Below the pieces are notes generated by a model that made no database searches, had not been told where the DNA came from, and saw nothing but the letters and a program-made list of their open reading frames with translations. A DNA stretch of 64,000 nucleotides from Alentia gelatinosa (taxonomy: Eukaryota > Annelida > Polychaeta > Phyllodocida > Polynoidae): the NCBI GenBank assembly GCA_950022655.1, contig OX465590.1, positions 38,515,218 to 38,579,217 on the forward strand. The letters run 5' to 3'. The position numbers were made by a program, and so were the translations under genes. Below, in pieces: positions 42,165 to 52,608 of this stretch. The stretch's first letter is position 1. Each line of letters begins with the position of its first letter.

Positions 42165-42475
42165 TCATAATATACCTGTAGCTGTATGAAATATGTATAC
42201 TATCCGTTCCTACCCATGGCGTATTTATACCCGTACGCCACACTGTGACGTACGGGGTATGTGATCACGTGACTAGGTAAAAATTTCGCTATTATAGGTA
42301 TATAATAGTACGAAAACAGGCATGCTCTCTTCATACGTCAAAATACTTGGTAAAATTATTGATCACATACATCCCTCTGCCTATGGCATCGGGATGTGTG
42401 TGATCAATAATTAATTTCACTGCGTATTTTTGACGTACGAAGACAGTAAGCCAGTTTCCGTATAAGACGTACATC
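42165..42475. repeat. Gamma composite: spacer and palindrome
   Basis: The spacer (42165-42308) starts TATACCTGTAGCTGTATG and ends ATTATAGGTATATAATAG. The palindrome (about 42330-42470) has arms TTATTGATCACATACATCCC / GGGATGTGTGTGATCAATAA around CTGCCTATGGCAT. Confidence 0.75.
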
Positions 42476-42533
42476 AATGCAATCCAAAGATTCCTATAAT
42501 CTCAATGATGCCACCTAGTGAGAATACTGTGTG

Positions 42534-42627
42534 CCAGTGGATTCTCAAGGCTCTAAGCCTAGTTCATTAAGTATCATAAGAGGGGTGGCACGGGAGGCAG
42601 GCCAGTGGATTCTCAAGGCTCTAAGCC
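42534..42627. repeat. 26-bp direct repeat pair
   Basis: CCAGTGGATTCTCAAGGCTC followed by TAAGCC occurs at 42534 and 42602 without change. The context looks like a short local duplication. Confidence 0.7.
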
Positions 42628-42831
42628 AAGTTTGTTAGGAATTCTTCTCCTTTAGAGCGTAGTGAGAGTACCGAATACCACTTAGAGAGTGTTAGATCAT
42701 ATGAGAGGGGTGCACTGGGGCCGTTTAATATTTGGGGACACTGAGAAAGATTAGGACAATTATAGGAGAGTTTCTACAATGACAGTGAACAGGATGGGAG
42801 AGTCATGGCTTTAGATAAGTGTTTTATCTCA

Positions 42832-43396
42832 CCCCTGGTACAAGTGAAGCCATAGGAATAACATTAGAAAAAAATACTCAACGATCACCCCGGTAAAGTG
42901 ACAATACTACGCCATGCTCATTGCGGAGTGTGCGATATTACGTCACGTTTGGGTGCGTGATCGTAATTGTCCAAATTTGAATTGTTATTTACTATGATTT
43001 GATGATGTTATTTATTAAATAAATACATTTTGTGCTTACATGATGAAATTATTTTTTTTTTAAATCATTACTTTCGCAAACTATTTACTGTCGTTAAAGC
43101 TCGCCGACTTACGGCGTTGTTTACTTCCGCTAGACATTTGGAGGCATCGAACAGACGTAACATGAAATTGGATGTTATTACGATTCCGAAATGGATCTTG
43201 GCTGAGTAACTTGCATAACATTGATATTTTGATTAAATTATACAGTTTGTGGACGAGGTGAGATAAAAACAGAACTTTTTTCGACTCATATTTCTAACCA
43301 CTACGCCACGAGTTTGGATGCTCCGTAATCGTCACGAGACGTGACGATTACGGAGCATCCAAACTCGTGGCGTAGTGGTTAGAAATACGATTCTCA
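42832..43396. repeat. Alpha composite foldback element, long-spacer form
   Basis: The spacer (42832-43268) is 437 bp, three times the usual length, with ends TTTATCTCACCCCTGG and CGAGGTGAGATAAAA. The palindrome (43262-43396) has arms CTAACCACTACGCCACGAG / CTCGTGGCGTAGTGGTTAG, nearly perfect over about 55 bp. Confidence 0.8.
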
Positions 43397-43689
43397 AACC
43401 AGTCCGTATGTTATTGTCACTCTACTAACCTCAATCCTTCAGAAGGACAGTTAAAAAGGTGAAAGCCATCCTGTAATTGGCTTAGTCTATTTGTCTGTCC
43501 CGTGCGCTATGGGGGTGTCCAGTCAAATTCAGTGGTAACCAGAAGGTCCTGGGTTCAAATGCTAGACAAGCCTTTTTTTTTAGATTTAAAAAATGTCTTT
43601 TCTTATTATTCAATGGAGAATAAATGTATTATTTAGATATAATTGTTAGATGTTCTCAAGGATATTGTTAAAGCGTGCACATTCATATT

Positions 43690-43980
43690 GTTTGTTTTGT
43701 TTGTTTGGGTAGTTTGACGTCCAATTTTTTTCAATTAGACTTACTTTCGATTTGACCTAATCTATGAGATTAATGTAGGAAGAAATACCATCCCTACACA
43801 TATACCGAGGTGAGAGTACTTTCACTTCCCACACCACATAGACATGGTATGAGAAGGATTGGCCTTTGATTTAGCAGTAAATCTACCACTGCTGGTGGGG
43901 TGAAGGAGAAAAGTGGCTGCAGTGGGACCAGGTATAAACAAAGTCCCATGCTCTTTACCACTGGGCTAACTCCCCACCCA
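43690..43980 (-). mobile_element. tRNA-derived SINE, copy 2
   Basis: Same body as copy 1 (GGTATGAGAAGGATTGGCCT, AGCAGTAAATCTACCACTGC). The head has an A-box-like TTAGCCCAGTGGTAAAG, but part of the anticodon and T-arm region is lost. The tail has GACGTCAAAC and CAAA runs. Confidence 0.75.
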
Positions 43981-43989
43981 CCCCGGTCG

Positions 43990-44690
43990 CTTTAGTTATG
44001 CTTGCGTGCAAGCATATCCGGTCTGCACCACGAGGAGGCGAGGCGACTAAGAGGGTGAACAGATTGGTAATTTCTGTTCACCCCAGCAGACCGCACATTG
44101 ATAACAATGTGCTCAGTTAGGTTGCCGGCATCAGACAGGACACCTATTGAGATTTCCTTCCAAAAGGACAGATTTCAGGATTGAGCTCAGGAAGATGACA
44201 GATTTATCAAATGGTCTGGAAGGACATTTCAAGTTTCTGTCCTTTTCCTGGTCCTTTGTAAGGGCACTCCATGTTTATTTAACGCGGACCCTCCCATGGC
44301 AGTCCTTGGACTAGCATATGACCGTCTAGGAGAATCCTTTCAGACATTAAACGGCCCCCTGGAAGTCTGGCCCATGTGTTCACTCATATATAAGGCCAGG
44401 TATCGCCCGCCATGTTTTGTGCATTACGGGTAACACCCGCCATTTTTACTCTGGTTTACCCACTGAGAGGGCCTGGCGAAATCTGTTATTTTTTAAAAGA
44501 AACATTGTAATAAGTTATCTTTCATCTTTTGAAAGGTTGATATTACTTGTATCATCGTACATTATAAACAAGTATAAGTAAGTTATTTAGGGTACCTCGT
44601 GAGGAAGAGAGGTTGTGCTAGTTATCCTTGCCACTGCAAATCAGCGGAGAACCACTGACAGTTCAAAGACGCTCACTTGGTTTGTCTAGC
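43990..44690. other. Intron 3 sequence without recognised features
   Basis: No exon-like frame with splice sites and no shared repeat was noticed. Confidence 0.4.
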
Positions 44691-44697
44691 TGGGTGT

Positions 44698-45236
44698 TAC
44701 GTGGGATTCACACGATGGGACAAATAGACCTGAGACGGGTGTACTTCACACCTTTGCACCAGTCGGCTACTATTTCCAGCTGGGAACAAAGTTTCACAGA
44801 TTGGGGTGTTCTACAGTCTCAGGGTAACATGGCGGATTCAATTCACATGGGAAGACTTAACAGGTACTTTGTCTCATCCCTACACAGGATACACAGGGTA
44901 CACAGTAGCCAACTCAGGGTACTTCCCTGTGTGAACAGATGTTATTTGAGACCACTGAGCCTCACAGATTGGGGAAGAATGTGTAAAATACATTTGTCTC
45001 ACCAAAATATCCCTCTAAATTTTAAACCTGTTTAAAGTCAAAATCTCATGAGATTCTGTTCCTTGTTAGGAGTGATTGTCACCTACAATTGCAAGGGGGA
45101 AAAAATGGTCTCAGCCAAATGGAACCCTGTCATTCACACGAGGAGATTGTGTTCCAGTACCAAATCTCAACAGGATTTGTCTCAGACAAACGGCCTGCGA
45201 GGTACATGAATTCCCCCGTGTGAATCCCACTTTACG
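44698..45236. mobile_element. G-family element, copy 2
   Basis: The left end is GTGGGATTCACACGATGGG; the right end is CCCCGTGTGAATCCCACTTTA. Internal blocks ATCTCAACAGGATTTGTCTC and GAGATTGTGTTCCAGTAC recur in the G copies at 38405 and 63780. It lies in intron 3, 160 bp from exon 3. Confidence 0.7.
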
Positions 45237-45397
45237 CTGACCCCCAATTTCTAAACCAGATATGTGCTCTATAACACTCAGAGATCATTGTATTAAATTT
45301 TCAGAAAAATGACATGGGTTTTAATTTTCACGCCAAATTGCCGATATGCTTTTAAAATTAAAAAAAAAAGTCCAAAAAAAATCCCGCCGATACGCAC

Positions 45398-45502
45398 CTG
45401 GATAACTGCAGGTCTCCAGGCCGACGTGCTCAGCTTTGCCATGTGACGGGGGTATTTGGAGAAATTAAACGTGTGGTACTTGACGCCACACCACTGACGG
45501 AT
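45398..45502 (-). CDS. DUF1647-like putative glycosyltransferase, exon 3
   Basis: 35 codons, phase 0 at both ends. The acceptor chosen is TTTTACACAG|ATC at 45503-45504. An alternative CAG three codons further in (45494-45495) would drop three residues. The donor is CAG|GTGCGT. It encodes WCGVKYHTFNFSKYPRHM and STSAWRPAVIQ, the family's FNFSKYP and WKPxIIQ-like blocks. Exon 4 continues directly with EALQQTD, as relatives do. The acceptor edge is part of a tandem array lying upstream in the intron. Confidence 0.8.
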
Positions 45503-46107
45503 CTGTGTAAAATTAAAAATTACAGATGAATATGCATGGAAATAAACATCACTGATGAATCTGTATGAAAATAATAATCACTGTCGAATCTGTATGAAAA
45601 TAACCATCACTGACGAATCTGTGTGAAAATAAACCTCACTGATGAATATGTGGTAAGTGGACGGTGCTTAAATCTGTCGAGGATAAATTTTTCACCAAGA
45701 AATGATACGTTTTTCGTTTCCCCAAGAAAAAAATTGTAAATCACTGATGAATATGCATGAAAATAAACCTCACTGATGAACCTTTGTCTCACCCCTGGTA
45801 TTTTTGTCCCATAGGCTTAACATTGGGATCTTGCTCTCCATGCCACTGCAAGTATTGCAGTCCGTCCCCGTGGTCTATATTCTGTGTGTCATCCATTCTT
45901 TTAGTGTGTACAGGGGTGAGATAAAAACAGAAAGCAACTCGTTTTGGTCAAAGTCGTTGTTTTCCAACTCGTTTGAATGCTACGTGATATCACTCGGCTG
46001 TCGCCTCGTTCATATCACACCGTATCAGACTTATGGAGAATGATGGCTTTGACCCAAACTTGTTGGTTTCTTCTTTAGTATGAAAATAATCATCACTGCT
46101 GAATCTT
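45494..46107. repeat. 29-bp tandem array overlapping the exon 3 acceptor
   Basis: Units of the form CACTGAYGAATCTGTRTGA + AAATAAYCAT occur at about 45520-45650, 45735-45790 and, after an inserted alpha element, 46078-46107. The unit matches the exon 3 boundary itself (CACTGACGGATCTGTGTAAA at 45493-45512). On the minus strand each unit repeats a TTTTCAYACAG|ATTCGTCAGTG-like 3' splice site. Confidence 0.7.
45783..46078. repeat. Alpha composite foldback element inserted in the tandem array
   Basis: The spacer 45783-45921 is bounded by TCTCACCCCTGGTATTTTTG and AGGGGTGAGATAAAA. The palindrome 45922-46078 has arms GGTCAAAGTCGTTGTTTTCC / GGAGAATGATGGCTTTGACC around GGCTGTCGCC. Array units on both sides define its limits. 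It is closely related to 58472-58772. Confidence 0.8.
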
Positions 46108-46290
46108 TATCCTACCCCTAATAAAAAACCGCCATAGACTTAACATAGGGAAATTTTATGTGGCAGGCCATGACATAAAGTGTTTTTTATGCCACTAGAG
46201 TAATAACAATATTGACCAATCAGAGAACAGGATGTCAGCTACTATGAAAAAAGTTCTGTTGGTCCTTGACTCAATATTTATCTTTTAGTA
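46108..46290. repeat. Beta spacer, truncated
   Basis: It starts TTATCCTACCCCTAATAAA and CGCCATAGACTTAACAT, as in 31962-32174. It also shares GACCAATCAG, and is then cut by the delta element. Confidence 0.7.
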
Positions 46291-46292
46291 AT

Positions 46293-46660
46293 ACAAAAGC
46301 ATAGAGGGGTTGACGCGTAGTAATACACGAGCGCTAGCGAGTGTATTACGAGGTCAACCTCGAGTGGTTTATAGAGTCGCCTGTCCACATAACCATCGTT
46401 TGTTGCCTTTATTATCCATCTTTTTGAATAGATTAAACCCAGTAATTACCATATCAAAAGGTATAACAATAGGGACTATTTCTTAGCTGTATAGCACAAA
46501 AGGACTAGTTCCCCCATATACCATGGTTTTGAGGCCATATACCAAATGTTTAAAACCGTATACCACAGTTATGGTATCTGACAGGTTTTATATAATGAGT
46601 CGTGGTTTACGTCCCCATACATTTTCAATGGGGTCTATATATGCAATGGATAGTAAAATA
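46293..46660. repeat. Delta composite foldback element, C type, copy 2
   Basis: GGGTTGACGCGTAGTAATAC through ACCATCGTTTGTTGCC, then a spacer beginning TTTATTATCCATC, matches 12340-12690 along its length. The outer left palindrome arm is missing. It ends 56 bp from the exon 2 donor. Confidence 0.75.
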
Positions 46661-46715
46661 TGATGATGAGGTAATGAGCTAATGATATGGATGACGAGCT
46701 AATGATATATCCTAC

Positions 46716-47009
46716 CTGTTTCACCTGATACTGCCCCAGGTTCAGCCCGTACACGTATATAGGTGTGAGGGGGAAGTAATGCTGCACAGAAGCTATCGCC
46801 CCCTTGGCCTCATCGAAGCGGCCCTTGCTTATTGCGGTGACGAAGACGGCCTTGTTATGGCCGTGTGGGCTGCGATGATCGCTGCTCCTGTTGGCTAATC
46901 TCTGCAGGGACCTCTCCAGGGGAGTGGGCAGCGGCATGGCTCTGCCCGTCCTGCCGTGTCTCAATCTCCCAACATGGTCTCCAGTCTGTGGTCCATCTCG
47001 TCGGGTCTC
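46716..47009 (-). CDS. DUF1647-like putative glycosyltransferase, exon 2
   Basis: 98 codons, phase 0 at both ends. The acceptor is TTCTTTTTAG|GAG (intron ends at 47010); the donor is CAG|GTAGGA. The first half is a Pro/Arg/Ser-rich stem region. The second half starts the luminal domain: NKAVFVTAISKGRFDEAK (beta strand and helix of a nucleotide-sugar-type fold) and TPIYVYGLNLGQYQVKQ, corresponding to the family's P-x-YVYDLGL block with Gly-Leu-Asn instead of Asp-Leu-Gly. A Met at codon 25 is not the start, because exon 1 supplies a signal anchor in frame. Confidence 0.8.
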
Positions 47010-47370
47010 CTAAAAAGAAGCATCAGAAAACGTGGTTTAAAGGGGGTGTTCCACTGGAACGACGGTAGCCGATTCCATAGCCAGAAAATCGCCGATTATT
47101 ATCGGATGCCCTAGAATTTCTCAAATCTTTGAAAATGGTCATTTATTAAACCATTATTATCAGAATTAAATGAATTACAATACGTGAGCTTTCTCTTAAG
47201 GGCCCAGGAACAATTGATCGGGTGAGAAATACCGAACTACTTCGCGATCCCATGTTCTAAGTAAGATCAGGCCGAGCAAGGAATGAAATGGTATTCCTAT
47301 ATACCCATTTCCGAAACCTCTATAGTTAAATACTGCTGCTAGGGGTGCAGTAATTTTAAGTTATGTAGCG

Positions 47371-47427
47371 AGGCTGACGTTTTCGTCCCAGGCTGACGTT
47401 TTCGTCCCGGGCTGACGTTTTCGTCCT
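47371..47427. repeat. 19-bp tandem repeat, three copies
   Basis: AGGCTGACGTTTTCGTCCC is repeated three times with minor changes at the end. Confidence 0.8.
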
Positions 47428-47539
47428 GGCCTGACCACGTGATATAAAGAGCATTGGGACGAGCTATTGCAGTTACTCTATAATGGTAGCCATTTTTCTG
47501 GGCTATCCCAGGAAAGGAAATAATCATTTTTATCGATAT

Positions 47540-48530
47540 TTGAAGGTATATAGGAATAGGGAAACCAAGTACAGTAAAACCCCTCTTCCGGGACACCCCG
47601 CTTAAGGGGACACCCCGCTTAAGGGGACAATTTGCTCGGAACGGAAATTATCCCCTATATTAAGAGTTTATTTTAACCCCGCTTAAGGGGACACCCCGCT
47701 TTAGGGGACAGTTTTTCGGTACAGAAATGCATAAAAACCCCTCTTAAGGTAACAGTTTTGGAGGGACATCATATCAAAAACACTGAAAATCCAGTGACTT
47801 TCGGACCCGTTGACGGTAGGGGGTTAGAGGCCCGCTTACAGGTTAGCGGTGGGCGGTTCAGGGCGGGCTGGCGGCTTTGAAGGTGTGGTATTCAGTGAGC
47901 CGTTGCGGCTCAGGGCGGCTCACGGTGAGTCGCTTATGTGGCCGCTGATTTTCGCGCCCGCCGAAGGTGCTGGGTATGAGGCCCGCTTACCGAGGAAGGT
48001 GTGGTATTTCTCTCAGAAGTTACGGGGGGACATTGACCTGGACAGTTGACCTGGACATTGACCTGGACAGTTTCTGCACCACCCACAACACCGACACCTG
48101 GGACTGTGAAACTGTAAATTGTACTGTACATTTACATGTATTATCTATTTATTTTTGATTTACATACATTTATATTCATTTATATTGTATAATTGATATG
48201 TATTTGCTTATTTATATATTATTAATAAACCTTTTAACCTAATAACCATCGTTTCCTTCATTTATGTAGGTATTCTCTATTGTATAACCATTGGCAGACT
48301 GAAAACCCCGCTTAAGGGAGCACCCCGCTTAAGGGGGCAGTTGGCTCGGAACGGAGGGTGTCCCCTTAAGAGGGGTTCTACTGTACCAGTAATCAAAAGT
48401 CAAAGTTACTCGGTAAGGCTTGGAAAAATTACTGCCCGCGCCCAAGGCCTTGGGCAGTAATTTTTCCGAGCCTTACCGAGTAACTTTGAACTTTTGCTCA
48501 CTGGAACATAGTTTCCCTCTAATCCATTAC
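47540..48530. repeat. Gamma palindrome split by a pogo-like MITE
   Basis: Left AGGTATATAGGAATAGGGAA (47543-47562), and, beyond the insert, GTTACTCGGTAAGGCTTGG with arms GGAAAAATTACTGCCCG / GGGCAGTAATTTTTCC. It is the same palindrome as 33222-33400, which has no insert. Confidence 0.8.
47572..48383. mobile_element. Pogo/Tc1-like non-autonomous element
   Basis: The 812-bp element has ends CAGTAAAACCCCTCTTCCGG / CTTAAGAGGGGTTCTACTG and TA on each side, as for IS630/Tc1/pogo-type insertion. Subterminal GCTTAAGGGGACACCCC motifs are repeated several times inside at both ends. The middle (47800-48240) has no transposase. It lies in intron 1 of the DUF1647-like gene. Confidence 0.8.
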
Positions 48531-48700
48531 TATATACCTATAGGCGAAAGTCTCACTTTTACTAACCAGGAGTACAAATTCCGTTCGTCACTGAGTGACG
48601 AAAGAATATCCATACGTCCCTCCGTACCACATGACCACTCATTTTACTATTTAGTGAGTTGTAGAATGGTATTTTTAATGATTTTTAGGTATATACACTA
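48530..48700. repeat. Gamma spacer
   Basis: It starts TATATACCTATAGGCG and ends TTTTTAGGTATATAC, with TTTAGTGAGTTGTAGAATGG shared with 52000-52178. Confidence 0.7.
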
Positions 48701-48892
48701 GGTGTAATACACTAGCACAGGTATATAATAAGAGTTCCTAATGTTAAGCCTATGGAATCAAGTGAGATTATAAGTATATAAGATTCGATCAAAAAGATTT
48801 ATGTAGACTAGAACAGAAGTTTACGCAGAAGTGTATTTGTACATAGAGAATTGCATCGCAGCCCGATCGACATTGTATGAAAGAACAGTGTA

Positions 48893-49058
48893 TTTATATA
48901 GAACGACCTGACCATGCTGTACATGCTACAAAACGAGATGGGGAATTTGTGCTTTTTACTGAACGAAGCCCCAGGCCGAGTTCTGTAAAAACATCTATTC
49001 CCATCGAGTTTTCTAGCATGTACAAGCATGGTGGGTCGTTGTATTTTCATTATATACC
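48893..49058. repeat. Gamma palindrome
   Basis: TATATAGAACGACCTGACCA and CATGGTGGGTCGTTGTATTT are the outer arms. The inner arms meet near GCCCCAGGCCGAG. It is related to 24105-24240. Confidence 0.7.
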
Positions 49059-49295
49059 TAAAATTAATCAAATCTTACCATACATTGGCATAGAAGATAA
49101 GTCAGCGTGAATGCCAACAAACTACTGCTATTTCAACGTGTGCAATATAACAGTGTACTGCACAGGATTCAGTATACAATTTATACTGCATGGGGAGCAG
49201 CAGTAAGTAATTATCAAATATACTGCATGGGTATATAATAAAACATTATATGCAATAAAGACATTTAAAGAAAGAACATTAAAGTAAGTCCTCAC

Positions 49296-49376
49296 CTTGT
49301 ATATCAAGCTCGCGATATCGATGAGGAGAAACACCGCCCCCAGCAGCATACAGATGAAATACGACTTTTTCGTCAT
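49296..49376 (-). CDS. DUF1647-like putative glycosyltransferase, exon 1 (signal anchor)
   Basis: 27 codons from the ATG at 49376 to the donor AAG|GTGAGG, phase 0. The sequence is MTKKSY followed by a hydrophobic helix (about residues 6-25, FICMLLGAVFLLIDIASLIY). A short, Lys-bearing cytoplasmic end plus one helix is the type II signal anchor expected of Golgi glycosyltransferases. It joins in frame to exon 2. A 5' untranslated part must lie above 49376; its start cannot be placed. Confidence 0.75.
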
Positions 49377-49892
49377 GATTTTTTTAAACTACAACTCCTC
49401 CTCCTGTGGTCTCTGGGAATTGAATGCCTGGTGATCCTCCAGTCCTCGTCCATTATATGACCTCGAGCCACGCGTGTCCCAGACACGTGTCCCAGATGTA
49501 GACCAGTGCTAGAAAACAACACTTGGGTCAAGGACTCGGACAGCTTCTTGTAACAGCGGGGTCCGAGTTCAAGGCGAGAACACGGAGCCTCCCGTGGTGT
49601 AATCCCCTCTCGTGTCCACCTGCCAGACACTGCAAAACAAGTACGGCTCTAATATGAACAACGAGAAGGTGCGTTAACAGATATAATCCGTATATTTGCT
49701 TTGTTAGGCCACTCCAAAAAAACAACTTGTTTCTCATCACCGCGCGCATCAGAAAAAAACGATTTTAGAAGTTTTTTTTCTTTTTTTTTTTAGATAGATG
49801 AACCTTGATAGAAATTATGAAAGGTATGTGTATTTAGTATCAAATTAAAGCTCCTGATGTCAGGGATGCATTAAATGTACAAAGCCAGTAAA

Positions 49893-49982
49893 AATCTGGA
49901 AACCCCACATAAGCAGACACCCCGCGTAAGCAGCCACTTTGGCCCAGATCGGAGGGTGACTGCTTATGTGGGGTTTTACTGT
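49893..49982. mobile_element. Short pogo-like MITE
   Basis: CTGGAAACCCCACATAAGCA and GCTTATGTGGGGTTTTACTG are inverted. The 90-bp unit resembles the ends of 47572-48383 but with CATAAGC instead of CTTAAGG. Confidence 0.65.
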
Positions 49983-50442
49983 ATGTCTGCCATCTTTGAT
50001 ATAGCTAAAAAAAAAAAAGGCCCTCGTCATATTTTTCATGGCTTGGTGATGAGAAACTTCTTTTTTTTCTAGTGGCCTAACATCCTATTACGTCCAGTTC
50101 TGTCCTTGAGAATTTAAAACTCAAACAGATTTTCTTTTTTTTTCTCTCTTAAAAAAAGAAAATCAGTACCTCTCAATAATCGTCGAGTTTTCCAGGCACT
50201 TCCATTCAACAGTACAGTTTACATAGGAAAGTTCTCATTAATATAACATCATACAAATTGTGAAAAATAGAGAATTAAGGAAAGATTAAGAAAAGAGAGA
50301 ATTAAGAGTAAGGAATTAAAGAGATGATAAGAGGAGAAGAACAATGTGTCTTTCAAACAGTGTCCATACCTTTCCACGTGTACTACTACTTTGTTCATGG
50401 ATAAAAAAGTTTCATGTACACAGTTTTGTTCAACATTCGGTT

Positions 50443-50585
50443 CCAATACGTTTCCTTAAGATATCTCTGTCTTTGATATTGTAGAATTCGGCATCCAATG
50501 AATTCCATAGGCTGGCTCCCCTATAGTAACCGTTGCAAATCTTGTTCAAATTTATATAGCATTTTCTATTGTGTCCTGGTTCGTT
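50443..50585 (-). pseudogene. 3' tail of a CR1/L2-like LINE
   Basis: The minus strand reads YYRGASLWNSLDAEFYNIKD then a few residues and a stop. RGAxLWNSLP-type sequence followed by a short helix is the conserved C-terminus of many LINE reverse transcriptases. Nothing upstream is preserved in frame, so this is a 5'-truncated copy or a decayed one. Confidence 0.55.
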
Positions 50586-50599
50586 TCCCTTTCTTTATG

Positions 50600-51717
50600 C
50601 CTTCCTTAGTGATGGCCACCAATTATTAGTTTAAAACATGTTTTATGCTTCGCAGCTGTTTCCTAGTTTAAGGAAATATGCCGCATTTGGTTTCTGAACC
50701 TTCACTTTGGCACGAAGCATTGCCATCCACCTAATGAAATAGTTATTGTAAGTTCAGGAATATTTTTCAGGACGGAGCTGTGGAATGATGGGCAGTCATT
50801 TTAACGAAGCTGTATTAGTTAAAATGCGCGAGGTCAATAGTTGCTTGGAAGAACGATAATGTATAATCGAAGGCAATAAAGATCTATATAAAAAAAAGAA
50901 AAAAAGTAAAGAAAATAAAAGAGGTAATTATATATTTATCATGATGAATTTGTTGACGTTCCAGGAGACGGAAACCGGTTTGAAATGTGCGTGGTCACGT
51001 GACCGGTGGGTGCACGTGACCGGGCGGACCACGTGAGGTGGCGTCTTTAGTTACGGATCTCTTCTGTCTCGCATTACCGCCAACCTCCAGCTAGCCACTA
51101 ATGATATAGACACATTCAAACGCCGCACCACACAAGCATGAAATATGCAAATTGAAGTAAGTCACCCAATTTAAAGGCAAATAAATAATTGACGTATCTA
51201 GAATTCATTTCGATTAATGAGCTTGTTCAATACAATCCCATTTTACCACAGTACTATCGAGCACACAGGAAACACAAAATCACCCATACAAGATAGTTGA
51301 TTATGCTGTTAACCATTTGCTTGAATGACCTATAAGATATAGGATGTTGAGTGACAGACCAAGAAGGAAATTCATATCGGGGCTAATCGCTCTTTGCGTG
51401 GATGAAGCTAGTCCGAGAAACCTCTTGATGCCTGGCGAACAGTCAGAGAGTGGTTATATCCTTTTCAAACAAGAAGAAAACAGACTTTCCTGTCTATAGG
51501 TATTTTGCCAATTTCAGTTATGTGTTCATGCACTCTTACCTTCAAAGATGTCTTATGAGTGATTCAATGAACCAAGAAAATCAGCTGTTTTATTCCTTTG
51601 TGTCACATTCGGGGCATTTCTGCACAAGTCCTAATCCCCAAAATCACCATCATGTCCACTATATTGGAAAATAGAGCCTTCACATGGATTTTACAAACAC
51701 AAAAACATTTTTAGTGT
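50600..51717. other. No gene recognised; cluster of CACGTG motifs
   Basis: Three E-box palindromes CACGTG lie at 50996-51001, 51013-51018 and 51030-51035 in a GC-rich patch. No first exon could be tied to them. The rest shows no shared repeat. Confidence 0.4.
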
Positions 51718-51860
51718 GTACAGAGATAAATACAGAAAGCAACTTGTTTTTATCAAAGTCATTGTTCTCCAACTCTCTTGAAAGCTACGTGATATTCGCT
51801 CCCCATCAAACTCATGGAGAACGACGACTTTGACCAAAGCTTATTGGTTTCTTCTTTAAT
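51718..51860. repeat. Alpha palindrome without spacer
   Basis: GTGTACAGAGATAAATACAG, ATCAAAGTCATTGTTCTCC and GGAGAACGACGACTTTGACC match the palindromes at 45922 and 58613. The spacer and centre are shortened. Confidence 0.7.
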
Positions 51861-51999
51861 GTAGATGGCGTGCTGGTGGGATGTGGGAGGTGAACAAATG
51901 ATACCATTTGTATGGTCTTTTAGTGGTTTGTGGGTGGGTGGCTGTTCTCTGTGGGTGGTATGTTGGTGGTTTTCAAGTATGCGGTTGGCATACATGTAC

Positions 52000-52178
52000 A
52001 TTATTATGTACCGGTGCACGAATGTCTCATATATACGCCCTAGTAGTAATGATTTCATTTGTCCACACTGTGGCGTAATATATATAATACTACCCTCTGT
52101 ACCACACGATCACTCATTCTTCTATTTAGTGAGTTGTAGAATGGCATTCTTAATGATTTCTAGGTATATAATAAAAAG
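52000..52178. repeat. Gamma spacer
   Basis: GTGCACGAATGTCTCATATA at the left and GATTTCTAGGTATATAATAA at the right. The middle matches 48530-48700. Confidence 0.7.
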
Positions 52179-52608
52179 ACGTAGTGAGTGTATTTTGGTC
52201 AGATATACTCACCTCATTCTTCGAATTCGGTGAATATTTTTTACCAAAATATCTCTGAACAGATTCCATTCCATCCGCTAACCATATTTTTCTATATTAC
52301 CCACCTGATATGGAGTCTCCATACTAAGCCAACGGAGCCTATAGATCGCTACTGAGTAGAATACGGAAAACCATATTCTACTCAGTAGAATACGGCCTTT
52401 TCTGCCACCTCAGTGGCACTTTAGGAACTATTTTATATAAACAATGCACGGTGCTAATCATTAGCAAGGTCTTTTCTAAAAATTAGTCGAAAGGTGAGTA
52501 ATAAATACAACATTACTACAATTTTGATCAGTGTGGCCATATTTTCCTTGTAGTTGACACTATGCAATACACCGACGAAAACGGCACTGATTATTTGAGT
52601 TCTCCTAT

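Noticed and set aside
43505..43570. tRNA-like B box (GGGTTCAAATGC) with a T run
   Set aside because: No convincing A box or cloverleaf at the right distance; probably a chance or SINE-derived remnant.
45494..45502. Exon 3 starting three codons later at TGG
   Set aside because: The acceptor before ATC has the better pyrimidine tract; the later CAG remains a possible alternative.
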